DNA of 64,000 bases from VRUE01 sp963720805 (GCA_963720805.1 CAVRGT010000011.1:1-64000); one strand, 5' to 3'. Shown: positions 8,567-17,340, counted from the stretch's first letter. Translations and numbers: made by a program. Notes: generated by a model from the letters alone, not told the origin.

Positions 8567-8661
8567 GAGGCTTGGCTGAGTGTGGCTGCCTCCAGTCAGG
8601 GAAACTTGCTTATCCTCCGCCAGCCTTACCAATTAGATAGCTCTTGACTGGAGGATCAGCC

Positions 8662-9285
8662 TTGGCGACGACCGCAAACGGGCAGAAGAGAAGCATCGAC
8701 GAGGCGGTGGCCTACGCCGTCGGTCACCGGATCAGGATCGACGCTCTCGCGATCCTCAACGAAGGCACAGCGAGCCCCAACGAAATCGCCAAGATCATCG
8801 GCGAGGGGGTGAGCAAGGTCGGCCACCACGTTAAAGAACTGTTCGACTCGGGCTGCATCGAATTCGTTGGCACCGAGCAGCGGCGCGGCGCGACCGAGCA
8901 CTTCTACCGGGCGATCGCGCGGCCGTTCATCAGCGACGAGGAAGCCCGCAAGCTGCCGGCCGAGACGAAACACGAGTTCGCCGCCCTGATCCTGCAGGCG
9001 ATCATGGCCGAGGGCCTGGCGGCGCTGCGCGCCGACAAGATGGACTCCGATGAGGACATCTGGATGAGCTGGCGCTCGGTCAGTCTCGACGAGCAGGGCC
9101 GGCGCGAAGTTGCCGACGAGATGGCTGCCTCATACGCACGGGTCGAGAAGATCGAGGCAAAAAGCGCCGCCCGCCTGGTCAAGTCCGAGGAGCCAGGAAC
9201 TTCGACCGTGGTTGCGGCCATGAGCTTCGAACGCAGTCGCTCCGGTCGTCCGCCGGGCGAGCGTTTGGCCACCGGTGACAGCTAG
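8662..9285 (+). CDS. Winged-helix (ArsR-like) transcriptional regulator
   Basis: 207 residues. TTG at 8662 is preferred because GGAGGA at 8650-8655 is six bases upstream; a longer TTG start at 8644 lacks such a site. The N-terminal half is a winged helix: AYAVGHRIRIDALAILNEG, then the recognition region SPNEIAKIIGEGVSKVGHHV and a wing with EQRRGATEHFYRAI. The C-terminal half is helical and acidic (LQAIMAEGLAALRADKM) with a Trp-rich spot (DIWMSWRSVSLDEQG), probably for ligand binding or dimerisation. Effector and targets are unknown. It may control the divergent small peptide gene. Confidence 0.8.
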   Translation: MATTANGQKRSIDEAVAYAVGHRIRIDALAILNEGTASPNEIAKIIGEGVSKVGHHVKELFDSGCIEFVGTEQRRGATEHFYRAIARPFISDEEARKLPAETKHEFAALILQAIMAEGLAALRADKMDSDEDIWMSWRSVSLDEQGRREVADEMAASYARVEKIEAKSAARLVKSEEPGTSTVVAAMSFERSRSGRPPGERLATGDS

Positions 9286-9521
9286 GAGGGCGGCCAGTAC
9301 AGCGCCGCCCCCCCAGTCCATCGAGCAAGCATCGAGTCCCCATTGCCAGGAAGCCTCATGCTGACGACCTAGCGGGTCACCCGACGCATTAGCGATCTTA
9401 AGGCTAAAAAATAGTTCACCGGGCCGAGTGTGGACATGGGTGATAACGCCCACCCCGGTTGTACTGCAGAGTGGCCGAAAGGGTGTTATTTGGTACGCGA
9501 GAGGTGCCTAAACAATTCGAG

Positions 9522-9794
9522 TTAGGCGCTGGCCTTGCTCTTGTAGTAATTGGCGTTGATCTCGGCGTACTTGGCCCACTCGGCCGGAAGCTGATCCTCG
9601 GCGAAGCAGGCGTCCACCGGGCAGGCCTCGACGCAGGCGTCGCAGTCGATGCACTCGTCCGGATCGATGTAGAGCATCTCAACCGAGTCGTAGTCGGGCT
9701 CGTCCGGCGTCGGGTGAATGCAGTCGACGGGACAGACCTCGACACACGAGTTGTCCTTCTGGCCGATGCAAGGCTCGGCGATGACGTAGGTCAT
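9522..9794 (-). CDS. 7Fe ferredoxin ([3Fe-4S][4Fe-4S])
   Basis: 90-residue soluble electron carrier. The N-terminal cluster motif is C9-x7-C17-x3-C21-P, with C25 beyond it. The second is C48-x2-C51-x2-C54-x3-C58-P. This is the FdxA-type actinobacterial ferredoxin pattern, including the acidic insert PTPDEPDYDSVEMLYIDPDE. AGGAGA lies nine bases before the ATG. It is monocistronic. The 236 bases beyond its stop, up to the regulator at 9285, contain no gene I can support. Confidence 0.93.
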   Translation of the reverse strand: MTYVIAEPCIGQKDNSCVEVCPVDCIHPTPDEPDYDSVEMLYIDPDECIDCDACVEACPVDACFAEDQLPAEWAKYAEINANYYKSKASA

Positions 9795-9972
9795 TCGAGG
9801 CTTTCTCCTGAGTCGTCGTTTCGGTGCCGGAGGAGGCTTGTGGCCCCCGACAAGCGCGAGCGGACATTTTAGGGATCTGGCGGCGGGGGCGTGACCCCGG
9901 CACCCGGTCGCGGGCCGGAGGAAATTCGGTTGGGGCCGGTCGATCAAGCCCAGATCGGGATATCGTCGTCGT

Positions 9973-12207
9973 GTGTCCCGTCTGCATCTCCCACTCGCCT
10001 CCGTTCTGTTCGCGTTGCTGCTCTTCGCTCCGGCCGCGCTCGCCGGCGGCGAGACTCTGCGACTTGGTGGGGCAACGCCCACAGCTGCAACGACCTTCTC
10101 TCCCGGCAGAGTCATCGTCGAGTGGGCATCTGGCGCGAGTCGCGGCGAGCGGATTGCGGCGCGCCAGGACGCCAACGTGACCTCGATGCGACCGCTGGGC
10201 GACCCCCTGTTCCAGCTGCTTGCAATCGATCCGGGGCAGAATGCCGGCGAAGTTCTGGAAGCCCTGCGCGGCGACCCGGCCGTACTGGCTGCATCCCGCG
10301 ATGGCTACAGCTCGCTGGATTCGGTGCCGAACGATCCGAAGTTCGGAGAACTCTGGGGACTCAGCAACAGCGGCGCCGGAATCGGTGGCTTCTCCGGTGC
10401 GGTTGCCGGCGCCGATGTAAATGCCCCGCTCGCCTGGGAGCGCACAATCGGATCGCCCTCCACGGTGATCGCCGACCTCGACTCGGGATACCGCTTCGAC
10501 GCCCCCGACCTTGGTCCAGTCGCCTGGACCAACCCCGGTGAGATCGCCGCCAACAGCACCGACGACGACAGCAACGGCTTCGTCGACGACGTGAATGGAT
10601 ACGACTTCGTTGGCGCCAGCGCTGACGCGCCGACAAACGACAGCGACCCAACCGACGACAATCTGATCTCAGGCGGCCATGGGGTGCACACCGCCGGGAC
10701 GATGGGCGCAGCAGGCAACAACAACATCGGAATCACCGGCGTTGCCCAGAATGTGCGGATCATGGCACTGCGGGTCTGCGCCAACTCCGCCACGAACAAC
10801 GATGAAGCCCGCTGCCCCTTCTCGTCCCAAATCGCGGCGATCAACTACGCGGGCGAGATGAGCGCGAGGGCGGCCAACATGTCTCTCGGCGGGACCTCGT
10901 TCAACACGCTCGAGCGAGACGCGATCGCGGCCAATCCGCAGACGCTCTTTGTGATCTCGGCCGGCAACGACGCTGCCGATAACGACTCTCAACCCCATTA
11001 CCCATGCAATTACAACCCGCTCGCCGAAGGCAAAAGCGCGGTCGACAACGTGATCTGTGTCGCCGCTACCGACCAGGCCGATCAGCTGGCCGGCTTCTCC
11101 GACTGGGGCGCCGGCTCGGTTGACCTGGGAGCACCGGGTACCCAGACGCTGAGCACGTTCCCGGTCGTGACCACGACGGTCATCGACAACTTCGAGGCAA
11201 ACGACTTCTCGTCGAAGTGGGAAACCACCGCGGGCACGGGGATGGGCCGTGCTGCTGCCGGGGACGGGCCGCTGACCTCGTTCGGGATGAACGACTCGCC
11301 CGGCGCCGCGCCGGCCCCGAGCTCGGTCCATCAGTCGACACTTGCCGCCGGAATCCCGGTTCCCGCCGGCTCCGGTGCCTGCACGCTGAGCGGGCTGAGG
11401 TTTCGCCACGCCGATGCCGGCTCGAGCTTCTCCTACTCGGTCTTGAGCGACGGCGTGCCCGCGTTCACCAACACGGCCGCAACGAATACCAGCGGTTCGC
11501 AGATGGCGTCCTTCAACACCGTGCCGATCAAGGGCCTGGGCGGTCACTCGGTGAAGGTCAGCTTCAGCTACAACGCCGGTTCCTCGCCCACCGCGGAAAG
11601 CGGAATCTGGCTCGACGACATAAAGCTCGCCTGCTACGCACCGCTGTCGACACCCCCCGGATACGACTTCCTCCAGGGCACCTCGATGGCGGCTCCACAC
11701 GTCACCGGCGCCGCGGGGCTGCTCTTTTCGCTCGAGCCCGGCGCGAGCGTCACCGAAGTGCGCGACGCGCTGCTGGGGGGTGTCGATGCCGTCCCGTCGC
11801 TGACGGGCAAAACGACGACCGGCGGCAGGCTCGACGTCGCCAGGGCAATGGAATTCCTCGAGGGCGAACTGACGCCGCCGATCGACGAAGAACTGCCGCC
11901 GGGAACTTTTGAAAAAGCGGAAGCGGCGATCCGCGCGGCCAATCCGCCTGCCGCGGTTGCGCAACTCTCGAAGCCGGGCTGCAAAGTGCCGAGCCTGTCC
12001 GGCAATAGCCTCGGCCAGGCGAAGGCCAAGCTTGCGGCCGCCCACTGCACGCTGGGCAGCGTGAGCAAGCCGAAGCCCACGAAGGGTCACCGGCTGCCGC
12101 CGCTCGTGGTCAAGTCCTCGAACCCGGCTCCCGGCTCGCTTTCCTCGTCGGGCAAGGTGAGCCTCACGCTGGGGCCCAAGCCGAAGCCCAAGAAGCACCA
12201 CCACTAG
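9973..12207 (+). CDS. Secreted subtilisin-family (S8) serine protease with PASTA-like tail
   Basis: 744 residues with signal peptide LPLASVLFALLLFAPAALAG and an inhibitor-like propeptide (residues about 40-115). The triad motifs are present: Asp in VIADLDSGYRFD (about 167), His in GGHGVHTAGT (about 236) and Ser in GTSMAAPHVTGAAG (about 571). Between the His and Ser blocks, at about residues 395-550, sits an inserted beta-rich domain (IDNFEANDFSSKW ... ESGIWLDDIKLACY). The C-terminus (about 665-744) resembles a PASTA module (CKVPSLSGNSLGQAKAKLAA), which binds peptidoglycan in other proteins, and ends in a Lys/His tail. TATCGT lies six bases before the GTG start, so the mRNA may be leaderless. 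It is probably exported and wall-associated. Confidence 0.88.
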   Translation: MSRLHLPLASVLFALLLFAPAALAGGETLRLGGATPTAATTFSPGRVIVEWASGASRGERIAARQDANVTSMRPLGDPLFQLLAIDPGQNAGEVLEALRGDPAVLAASRDGYSSLDSVPNDPKFGELWGLSNSGAGIGGFSGAVAGADVNAPLAWERTIGSPSTVIADLDSGYRFDAPDLGPVAWTNPGEIAANSTDDDSNGFVDDVNGYDFVGASADAPTNDSDPTDDNLISGGHGVHTAGTMGAAGNNNIGITGVAQNVRIMALRVCANSATNNDEARCPFSSQIAAINYAGEMSARAANMSLGGTSFNTLERDAIAANPQTLFVISAGNDAADNDSQPHYPCNYNPLAEGKSAVDNVICVAATDQADQLAGFSDWGAGSVDLGAPGTQTLSTFPVVTTTVIDNFEANDFSSKWETTAGTGMGRAAAGDGPLTSFGMNDSPGAAPAPSSVHQSTLAAGIPVPAGSGACTLSGLRFRHADAGSSFSYSVLSDGVPAFTNTAATNTSGSQMASFNTVPIKGLGGHSVKVSFSYNAGSSPTAESGIWLDDIKLACYAPLSTPPGYDFLQGTSMAAPHVTGAAGLLFSLEPGASVTEVRDALLGGVDAVPSLTGKTTTGGRLDVARAMEFLEGELTPPIDEELPPGTFEKAEAAIRAANPPAAVAQLSKPGCKVPSLSGNSLGQAKAKLAAAHCTLGSVSKPKPTKGHRLPPLVVKSSNPAPGSLSSSGKVSLTLGPKPKPKKHHH

Positions 12208-12219
12208 CATCGCTCGGCG

Positions 12220-13101
12220 ATGCTGCTGCTGACAGGGGCAACCGGAAGCGTTGGATCGCGGCTGCTGCCGCTACTGCTCGAGCGCGGGCACAAGGTGCGC
12301 TGCCTGGTGCGCGAGCCGCGGCGCCTCGGCCCGCGCCGGGTCGACGTGCAGATCGCCCTCGGCGATCTCGGCGAGATGTCGGACCCCTACCTGGTGCGCC
12401 AGGCATTGCGCGGCGTCGACACCGTCGTCCACCTGGCGGCGACGATCCGCGACCAGCCTCCGCACCGGATCGAGGAGCTGAACGGGCTGGCGACGGTGCG
12501 CCTGCTGCGCGCCGCCGAGCGCAGCGGGGTCAAGCGCTTCGTCTTCTTCAGCGCCCTCAACGCCTCGCAGGCCCAGCGCACGCGCTTCTTTCGCGCCAAG
12601 TGGTTGGCCGAGCAGGCCGTTGCCTCCTCGGCGCTGGAGACGACGGTCTTCGCTCCCTCGATCGTCTATGACCGCTCCGATCCCTGGATCACGCTGCTGC
12701 GCCGCTTCTCCTTTCTGCCGGTGCTGCCGGTCTCCGGTGACGGCCGGGCCCGCTTCGAGCCGATCTGGGCAAACGACGCCGCCCGCTGCGTGGTCAGCGC
12801 TCTGGAGCGAGGCGGGCGGCAGCGCTACGAGCTGGCCGGCCCCGACACTCTCGACTACGACCAGATGTCCGACCTGGTCAGCCAGATCGCCGGCCGGCCG
12901 CGGGCGCTGGTCCACATCCCCCTGCCGATCGTCCGTTCGGGCTTGATCGCGATGCGCTCCCTTTTCGGCGAGGCCGTGTTTGCAACCTGGGAGGAGGCCG
13001 AGCTGATGGAGGTCTCGATGACCAGCGAGCGCGGCACGGCCGATGCGAAGGAGCTCGGAGTCGAGCCAAGAAGGATGGGCGATGTACTGGAGGAGGATTA
13101 G
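12220..13101 (+). CDS. NAD(P)-binding NmrA/SDR-like protein
   Basis: 293 residues beginning MLLLTGATGSVGSRLLPLLL, a Rossmann GxxGxxG nucleotide-binding motif, with VRCLVREPRRL after the second strand (an Arg suggesting NADP preference). FVFFSALNASQ follows, but the YxxxK of classical SDRs is replaced by FFRAKWLAEQ, as in NmrA/NDUFA9-like atypical SDRs. The C-terminal region (ELAGPDTLDYDQMSDLVSQ) is typical of the complex I NDUFA9-like group, which often lacks a demonstrated enzymatic role. It overlaps the next gene by 20 bases, so the two are probably co-expressed. Confidence 0.85.
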   Translation: MLLLTGATGSVGSRLLPLLLERGHKVRCLVREPRRLGPRRVDVQIALGDLGEMSDPYLVRQALRGVDTVVHLAATIRDQPPHRIEELNGLATVRLLRAAERSGVKRFVFFSALNASQAQRTRFFRAKWLAEQAVASSALETTVFAPSIVYDRSDPWITLLRRFSFLPVLPVSGDGRARFEPIWANDAARCVVSALERGGRQRYELAGPDTLDYDQMSDLVSQIAGRPRALVHIPLPIVRSGLIAMRSLFGEAVFATWEEAELMEVSMTSERGTADAKELGVEPRRMGDVLEED

Positions 13102-14173
13102 ACAGGCAGCGGTGCTGGCGGTGGCGATCGGCGCGATCGGCGCCACGCCTGCGCAAGCGCTGACCTTGGTCCCGCCCAAGCCCGACGTGCTCTTCGGCGT
13201 CAGCGACCAGGGAACGACGCAGCAGTTCAGCGAATTCACCGAACTGCTCGCCAAGCACCCGGCGCTGCTGGAGACCTTCCATCCTTGGGGCAACAGCCTC
13301 AACCAGGCCTTCGAACGCTGGCGCGAAACCGGCACGCGACCGGTCCTGGCGATCTCGACCGCCGACGATCAGACCCTGAGCGAGCTGATCACCCCTGAGC
13401 AGATCGCCCTCGGAGCGGGGGACGACTACCTGCTGCAGATCAACGGCTTCTTCGCCAAATACCAGCTGCCCGCCTACATCCGGCCGCTGGGCGAGCCCAA
13501 CCGTTGCCTCAACGCCTGGTCGGCGTTCAACTGCGACGGCAGTCAGAAGGGCGGCGAACACACCCCCTACTGGTACAAACAGGCCTTCCGCCGCATCGCC
13601 GCGATCGTCCGCGGCGGCCAGACTCTGGAAGGGATCAACGCGACGCTGGCTGAAATCGGCCTGCCGCCGCTCAACCGCACCAAGGGGCCGAACCCGACCG
13701 AACTGCTGGCGGCGCCGGTGAGCATTATCTGGAGCCCCCTGCCGGGCGGCTCGCCGCGGGTGAAGGGCAACTTCCCCGGCAACTTCTGGCCCGGCGCCCG
13801 CTGGGTCGACTGGGCCGGCACCGACTTCTACTCCGAATATCCGGTCTGGAAAGACCTCAAGCGCTTCTACGCCGGCAAGCAGTGGAAGCGCAAGCCGCTG
13901 GCGATCACCGAGTGGGCGGTCTCGGGCAAAGACGAACCGCGCTTCGTCAAACAGCTGATCGCCTGGACGATCAAGCGCCCGCGGGTGCGCATGTTCGTCT
14001 ACTACGCCGGCTTCGGCCCCGGAACCAACACCTACGACCTGCGCCTCTACCCCCGCACGACGAACACCCTGCGCCTCAAGCTGCGCCGAGAAACCTTCCT
14101 CCAGTACGCCGATTACAACGCCAGCCTCTTCCCGCCGCTACCCCCGCCCCCGCGAGCCGCCAAGGCCAAATAA
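13082..14173 (+). CDS. Secreted GH26-like glycoside hydrolase
   Basis: 363 residues from ATG 13082 (MYWRRI), chosen because AAGGATGGGCG precedes it and a signal peptide follows (AAVLAVAIGAIGATPAQA). The mature protein resembles clan-A TIM-barrel enzymes close to GH26 mannanases. GNSLNQAFERWRETGTRPVL is a GH26-type early barrel region. The acid/base candidate is Glu in YIRPLGEPNRC and the nucleophile candidate is Glu in LAITEWAVSG. WVDWAGTDFYSEYP is also typical of the clan. The product would act outside the cell on a beta-glycan; the substrate cannot be named. Confidence 0.75.
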   Translation: MYWRRIRQAAVLAVAIGAIGATPAQALTLVPPKPDVLFGVSDQGTTQQFSEFTELLAKHPALLETFHPWGNSLNQAFERWRETGTRPVLAISTADDQTLSELITPEQIALGAGDDYLLQINGFFAKYQLPAYIRPLGEPNRCLNAWSAFNCDGSQKGGEHTPYWYKQAFRRIAAIVRGGQTLEGINATLAEIGLPPLNRTKGPNPTELLAAPVSIIWSPLPGGSPRVKGNFPGNFWPGARWVDWAGTDFYSEYPVWKDLKRFYAGKQWKRKPLAITEWAVSGKDEPRFVKQLIAWTIKRPRVRMFVYYAGFGPGTNTYDLRLYPRTTNTLRLKLRRETFLQYADYNASLFPPLPPPPRAAKAK

Positions 14174-14188
14174 CCCCGACGCGGGGGC

Positions 14189-14237
14189 CGACGGGCCGAA
14201 ACCGTGTCGATATGTCACGTTTGAGGCCCATCGGCCC
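14189..14237. repeat. 49-bp hairpin repeat, copy 1 (3' side of the AbiEi/DUF559 gene)
   Basis: Identical at 48 of 49 positions to the copy at 15160-15208, in the same orientation. The outer arms are CGACGGGCC and GGCCCATCG (one mismatch here), and inner bases AAACCGTG pair imperfectly with CACGTTT around TCGATATGT, so the element folds as a long stem-loop. It contains the stop codon and last codons of the minus-strand gene. It may act as a terminator shared with the convergent hydrolase gene. Confidence 0.8.
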
Positions 14238-15159
14238 TTGCTTTGACGGACTGCTGGACGCGCATGAAGCCGGCACGCAGCAGGGGGAGAAGACTGTTTG
14301 GGTCGTGCTCAACTTGGCGCCAGGTGCAGCGCAAGACTTGCCAGCCAGCGGCGAAAAAGCGCTGTTCGCGCTGTCGGTCCAGCTCGAAGGCGGCCGCAGT
14401 GCCGTGGAACTTTCGGCTATCGGTTTCGATGATCAGGCGGGCGTCTCGCCAGAGGAAGTCGGGTCGAAGACGAAGACCGGCCGCCTCCAGCGGCACATTG
14501 ACCTCTGGCCGAGGGAGCCCGGCCCGTTTGCACAATTTCAGGAAAATTCGCTCGAGTTCGCTGCGAGTCCGTTTCGTCGATGGATCGAGTTCGTCGATGC
14601 AAACTCGCAACCGCGCCACTCCGCGGCGACCGCGACAGCGGCGCATCAGCGCCCGGACCGCGGGGATGTTGAGCAGGCCGAGGACTTCTGCCTCCGAAAC
14701 CGCCTTGCGTAGTTCCCAGGGCGTGACGAACCCGGCCAGATCCAGGAGAGTCCGGGCCACGGTCGTGCAGGGGATACCGTGCCGCTCGGTGCAATCGTGA
14801 TCGACCAGCGCACCGTCGCGATGGGCGGAGATTTCAGCGGGAGCGCGACCACGGCGGTTCGGAGCCGTTACGTCGATGTCGGCTCTTGTCGATTCGATCA
14901 ACCCCCAAAGCTCAGCAGCAGAGACATGGGAAATTACTGCCCCTGGACCACACGCCAGAGTCGCAGCCATTAGATAACCCTCGCGGTCAAGCAATGCATG
15001 CCCAACGGCATATACGCCTGGGTGCACAAGGTGCAAGCGACCCCGCTCCACCCGCTTGCGGACAGCCTCGGCGCTGACGCCAACACCGACAAGTTGCCCA
15101 AGCGCCACCAAACCATGCTGCGCCTCGGCGATCCGCGCGATTTGCCCGTCCCTGGACAT
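14215..15159 (-). CDS. AbiEi-antitoxin-like / DUF559 (Vsr-fold) protein
   Basis: 314 residues. MSRDGQIARI is chosen as start because the longer reading runs into the repeat. The N-terminus (ALGQLVGVGVSAEAVRKRVE then GRLHLVHPGVYAVGH) is the winged helix of AbiEi-type antitoxin/regulator proteins. The middle (GIPCTTVARTLLDLAG) matches the same family. The C-terminus is a DUF559/Vsr-like PD-(D/E)XK fold: LRLRPDFLWRDARLIIETDS, with acidic residues in PDF and IETD, then FFAAGWQVLRCTWRQV. No AbiEii toxin gene is adjacent. Such proteins occur in many paralogous copies in Thermoleophilia. A 49-bp repeat brackets it, which hints at movement as a unit. Confidence 0.75.
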   Translation of the reverse strand: MSRDGQIARIAEAQHGLVALGQLVGVGVSAEAVRKRVERGRLHLVHPGVYAVGHALLDREGYLMAATLACGPGAVISHVSAAELWGLIESTRADIDVTAPNRRGRAPAEISAHRDGALVDHDCTERHGIPCTTVARTLLDLAGFVTPWELRKAVSEAEVLGLLNIPAVRALMRRCRGRRGVARLRVCIDELDPSTKRTRSELERIFLKLCKRAGLPRPEVNVPLEAAGLRLRPDFLWRDARLIIETDSRKFHGTAAAFELDRQREQRFFAAGWQVLRCTWRQVEHDPNSLLPLLRAGFMRVQQSVKARADGPQT

Positions 15160-15208
15160 CGACGGGCCGAAACCGTGTCGATATGTCACGTTTGAGGCCC
15201 GTCGGCCC
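15160..15208. repeat. 49-bp hairpin repeat, copy 2 (5' side of the AbiEi/DUF559 gene)
   Basis: Starts directly at the gene's ATG (base 15159 is its first base). The dyad is perfect here: CGACGGGCC (15160-15168) and GGCCCGTCG (15196-15204), with the inner pairing AAACCGTG/CACGTTT. A transcript from upstream would place this stem-loop immediately before the start codon, which may restrict translation. It differs from copy 1 at one position (G for A). Confidence 0.8.
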
Positions 15209-15289
15209 CGGGTGGTTGGCATGGGGGGACCGTGGCAGAGGTAGGCGCGCGGGTGGTGCGCGCAGGCGCGCGTGATGCATACGAAACGC

Positions 15290-15317
15290 GAGAGGCCCGG
15301 CGTTTGCCGGGCCTCTC
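15290..15317 (-). terminator. Terminator hairpin downstream of groEL
   Basis: Perfect 12-bp stem GAGAGGCCCGGC / GCCGGGCCTCTC with loop GTTT, 47 bases beyond the groEL stop on the minus strand. The stem is very stable but no long U-tract follows. Position and stability make it the likely end of the groES-groEL transcript. Confidence 0.75.
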
Positions 15318-15363
15318 TGAACTGCGCTCGCCTGTTGGGGCGAGAGTACGCCCGAAGGGCGTC

Positions 15364-17004
15364 TTACATCATGCCGCCCATATCGGGCATACCGCCGGGC
15401 ATGCCACCACCGGCGGCGCCTTCGTTCTCGGGCGGCTCGGCGATGATCGCCTCGGTGACGAGGATGTTCTTGGCGATCGAGGCCGCGTTCTCCAAGGCTG
15501 AGCGGGTCACCTTGGTCGGGTCGATCACACCGGCGGCGATCAGGTCGCCGTACTCGCCGTTGGCCGCGTTGAGGCCTTCGCCGTCCTTCAACTCGCGGAC
15601 CTTGTTGACCACGACCGAGCCCTCCTCGCCGGAGTTCTCGGCGATCTGGCGGACCGGCTCCTCGAGCGCCCGGTGGACGATCCGTGCTCCGGTCGCCTCA
15701 TCGGGGTCGGAGAGCTTGTCCGGGTCGAGGCTGGCCTGAGCGTTGAGCAGGGCAACGCCACCACCCGGCACGACGCCCTCCTCGAGCGCGGCGCGGGTCG
15801 CCTGCAGCGCGTCCTCGACGCGGTGCTTCTTCTCCTTCATCTCGGTCTCGGTAGCAGCGCCGACCTTGACCACGGCGACGCCGCCGGCCAGCTTGGCGAG
15901 GCGCTCCTGGAGCTTCTCGCGATCGAAATCGGAGTCGGTGTTGTCGACCTCGTTTTTGATCTGACCGATCCGGCCCTTGATGTCATCGGCCTCGCCGTTG
16001 CCATCGATGATCGTCGTCGTGTCCTTGGAGATGACGACGCGGCGGGCTTTACCGAGCTGGGTGAGCTGGGTATTCTCGAGTTTGAGACCCATCTCCTCGG
16101 TGATCACCTCGCCACCGGTGAGGATCGCGATGTCCTCGAGCATCCGCTTGCGGCGGTCGCCGAAGCCGGGAGCCTTGACCGCGACGCCGGTGAAGGTGCC
16201 GCGCAGCTTGTTGACCACCAGGGTCGCGAGGCACTCGCCCTCGACGTCCTCGGCGATGATCAGCAGCGGCTTGCCACCCTGCATGACCTGCTCGAGAATC
16301 GGCAGGATGTCCCGCACGGAGCCGATTTTCTGGTTGGCGATGAGGATGTAGGGGTCCTCCAGCACCGCCTCCATGCGGTCCTGGTCGGTGACCATGTACG
16401 GCGAGATGTAGCCCTTGTCGAACTGCATCCCCTCGGTGAACTCCAGCTCCATGCCGAAGGTCTGGCCTTCCTCGACGTTGACGACGCCGTCCTTGCCGAC
16501 CTTCTCGATCGCGTCGGCAATTACGTTGCCGATCTCATCGTCACCGGCGGAGATCGCGGCGACACGGGCGATCTGCTCCTTGCCGGCAACCTCCTTTGAC
16601 TGCTTCTCGCGCAGCGTCTCAACTACGTCTTCGACCGCCGCCTCGATCCCGCGGCGCAGGGCCAGCGGGTTGGCGCCGGCGGCGACGTTCTTGAGGCCCT
16701 GGCGGACGATGATCTGGGCCAGCAGCGTCGCCGTCGTGGTGCCGTCACCGGCGACGTCGTTGGTCGCCGTGGCGACCTCGCGGACGAGCTGGGCGCCCTG
16801 GTTCTCGAAGACGTCCTCGACCTCGATCTCGCGGGCAATGGTGACGCCGTCATTGGTGATCGTCGGCGCGCCGAACTTTTTGTCGAGCACGACGTAACGG
16901 CCCTTCGGCCCGAGAGTGACCTTGACCGCGTCGGCAACAGCGTCGACGCCGGCCTGCAGGGCCCCCCGTGCTTCCTCGCTGAACTTCAGCTCCTTATGAG
17001 CCAT
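15364..17004 (-). CDS. groL: Chaperonin GroEL (Hsp60)
   Basis: 546 residues, full length. The start MAHKELKFSEEARGALQAGV, KVTLGPKGRYVVLDKKFG and the ATP-binding motif NDVAGDGTTTATLLAQ are canonical. The apical domain carries TEGMQFDKGYISPYMVTD, and the C-terminus ends with a Gly-Met tail (GGGMPGGMPDMGGMM) that projects into the cavity. With GroES it forms the double-ring cytosolic folding chamber. It lies 48 bases downstream of groES in one operon behind a CIRCE operator, so HrcA-controlled heat-shock regulation is expected. Confidence 0.98.
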   Translation of the reverse strand: MAHKELKFSEEARGALQAGVDAVADAVKVTLGPKGRYVVLDKKFGAPTITNDGVTIAREIEVEDVFENQGAQLVREVATATNDVAGDGTTTATLLAQIIVRQGLKNVAAGANPLALRRGIEAAVEDVVETLREKQSKEVAGKEQIARVAAISAGDDEIGNVIADAIEKVGKDGVVNVEEGQTFGMELEFTEGMQFDKGYISPYMVTDQDRMEAVLEDPYILIANQKIGSVRDILPILEQVMQGGKPLLIIAEDVEGECLATLVVNKLRGTFTGVAVKAPGFGDRRKRMLEDIAILTGGEVITEEMGLKLENTQLTQLGKARRVVISKDTTTIIDGNGEADDIKGRIGQIKNEVDNTDSDFDREKLQERLAKLAGGVAVVKVGAATETEMKEKKHRVEDALQATRAALEEGVVPGGGVALLNAQASLDPDKLSDPDEATGARIVHRALEEPVRQIAENSGEEGSVVVNKVRELKDGEGLNAANGEYGDLIAAGVIDPTKVTRSALENAASIAKNILVTEAIIAEPPENEGAAGGGMPGGMPDMGGMM

Positions 17005-17052
17005 GTGTTTTCAGTCCTCCTTGGTTCTTCTAAGTCCTGGTTGGGCGGCTGG

Positions 17053-17340
17053 TTAACCGAGCTTGGCGAGGACGTCTGACTCGCGCAGCACGAGCAGCTC
17101 GTCGTCCTCGACGGTGACCTCGGTGCCGCCGTATTTGGAATAGAGGACCTCGTCGCCCTCGCTCACATCGAGCGGGCGGCGAGTGCCGTCCTCGTTGATC
17201 GCGCCATCGCCAACGGCGACGACCTTGCCCTTCTGGGGCTTCTCCTTCGCCGTGTCGGGGAGAACGATGCCGCTAGCGGTCGTTTCCTCCTCCTCAATCG
17301 GCTTCACGATCAGCCGGTCCCCGAGGGGCTTCAGCTTCAT
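17053..17340 (-). CDS. groS: Co-chaperonin GroES (Hsp10)
   Basis: 95 residues beginning MKLKPLGDRLIVKPIEEEE, with the mobile-loop region TTASGIVLPDTAKEKPQKG that docks on GroEL, and GDEVLYSKYGGTEV. This start is preferred over a longer open frame because GGAGGTATACGG lies just before it and it matches the family. The longer frame is only the CIRCE operator read as codons. It is the first gene of the groES-groEL operon. Confidence 0.97.
   Translation of the reverse strand: MKLKPLGDRLIVKPIEEEETTASGIVLPDTAKEKPQKGKVVAVGDGAINEDGTRRPLDVSEGDEVLYSKYGGTEVTVEDDELLVLRESDVLAKLG

Noticed and set aside
9286..9521. Possible riboswitch or small RNA between the winged-helix regulator and the ferredoxin
   Set aside because: Only short local pairings such as GGGTG/CACCC are present. 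No known riboswitch core was recognised and the genes at both ends are convergent.
15673..16599. Open frame opposite groEL
   Set aside because: groEL is unmistakable on the minus strand; the plus-strand frame is a shadow.
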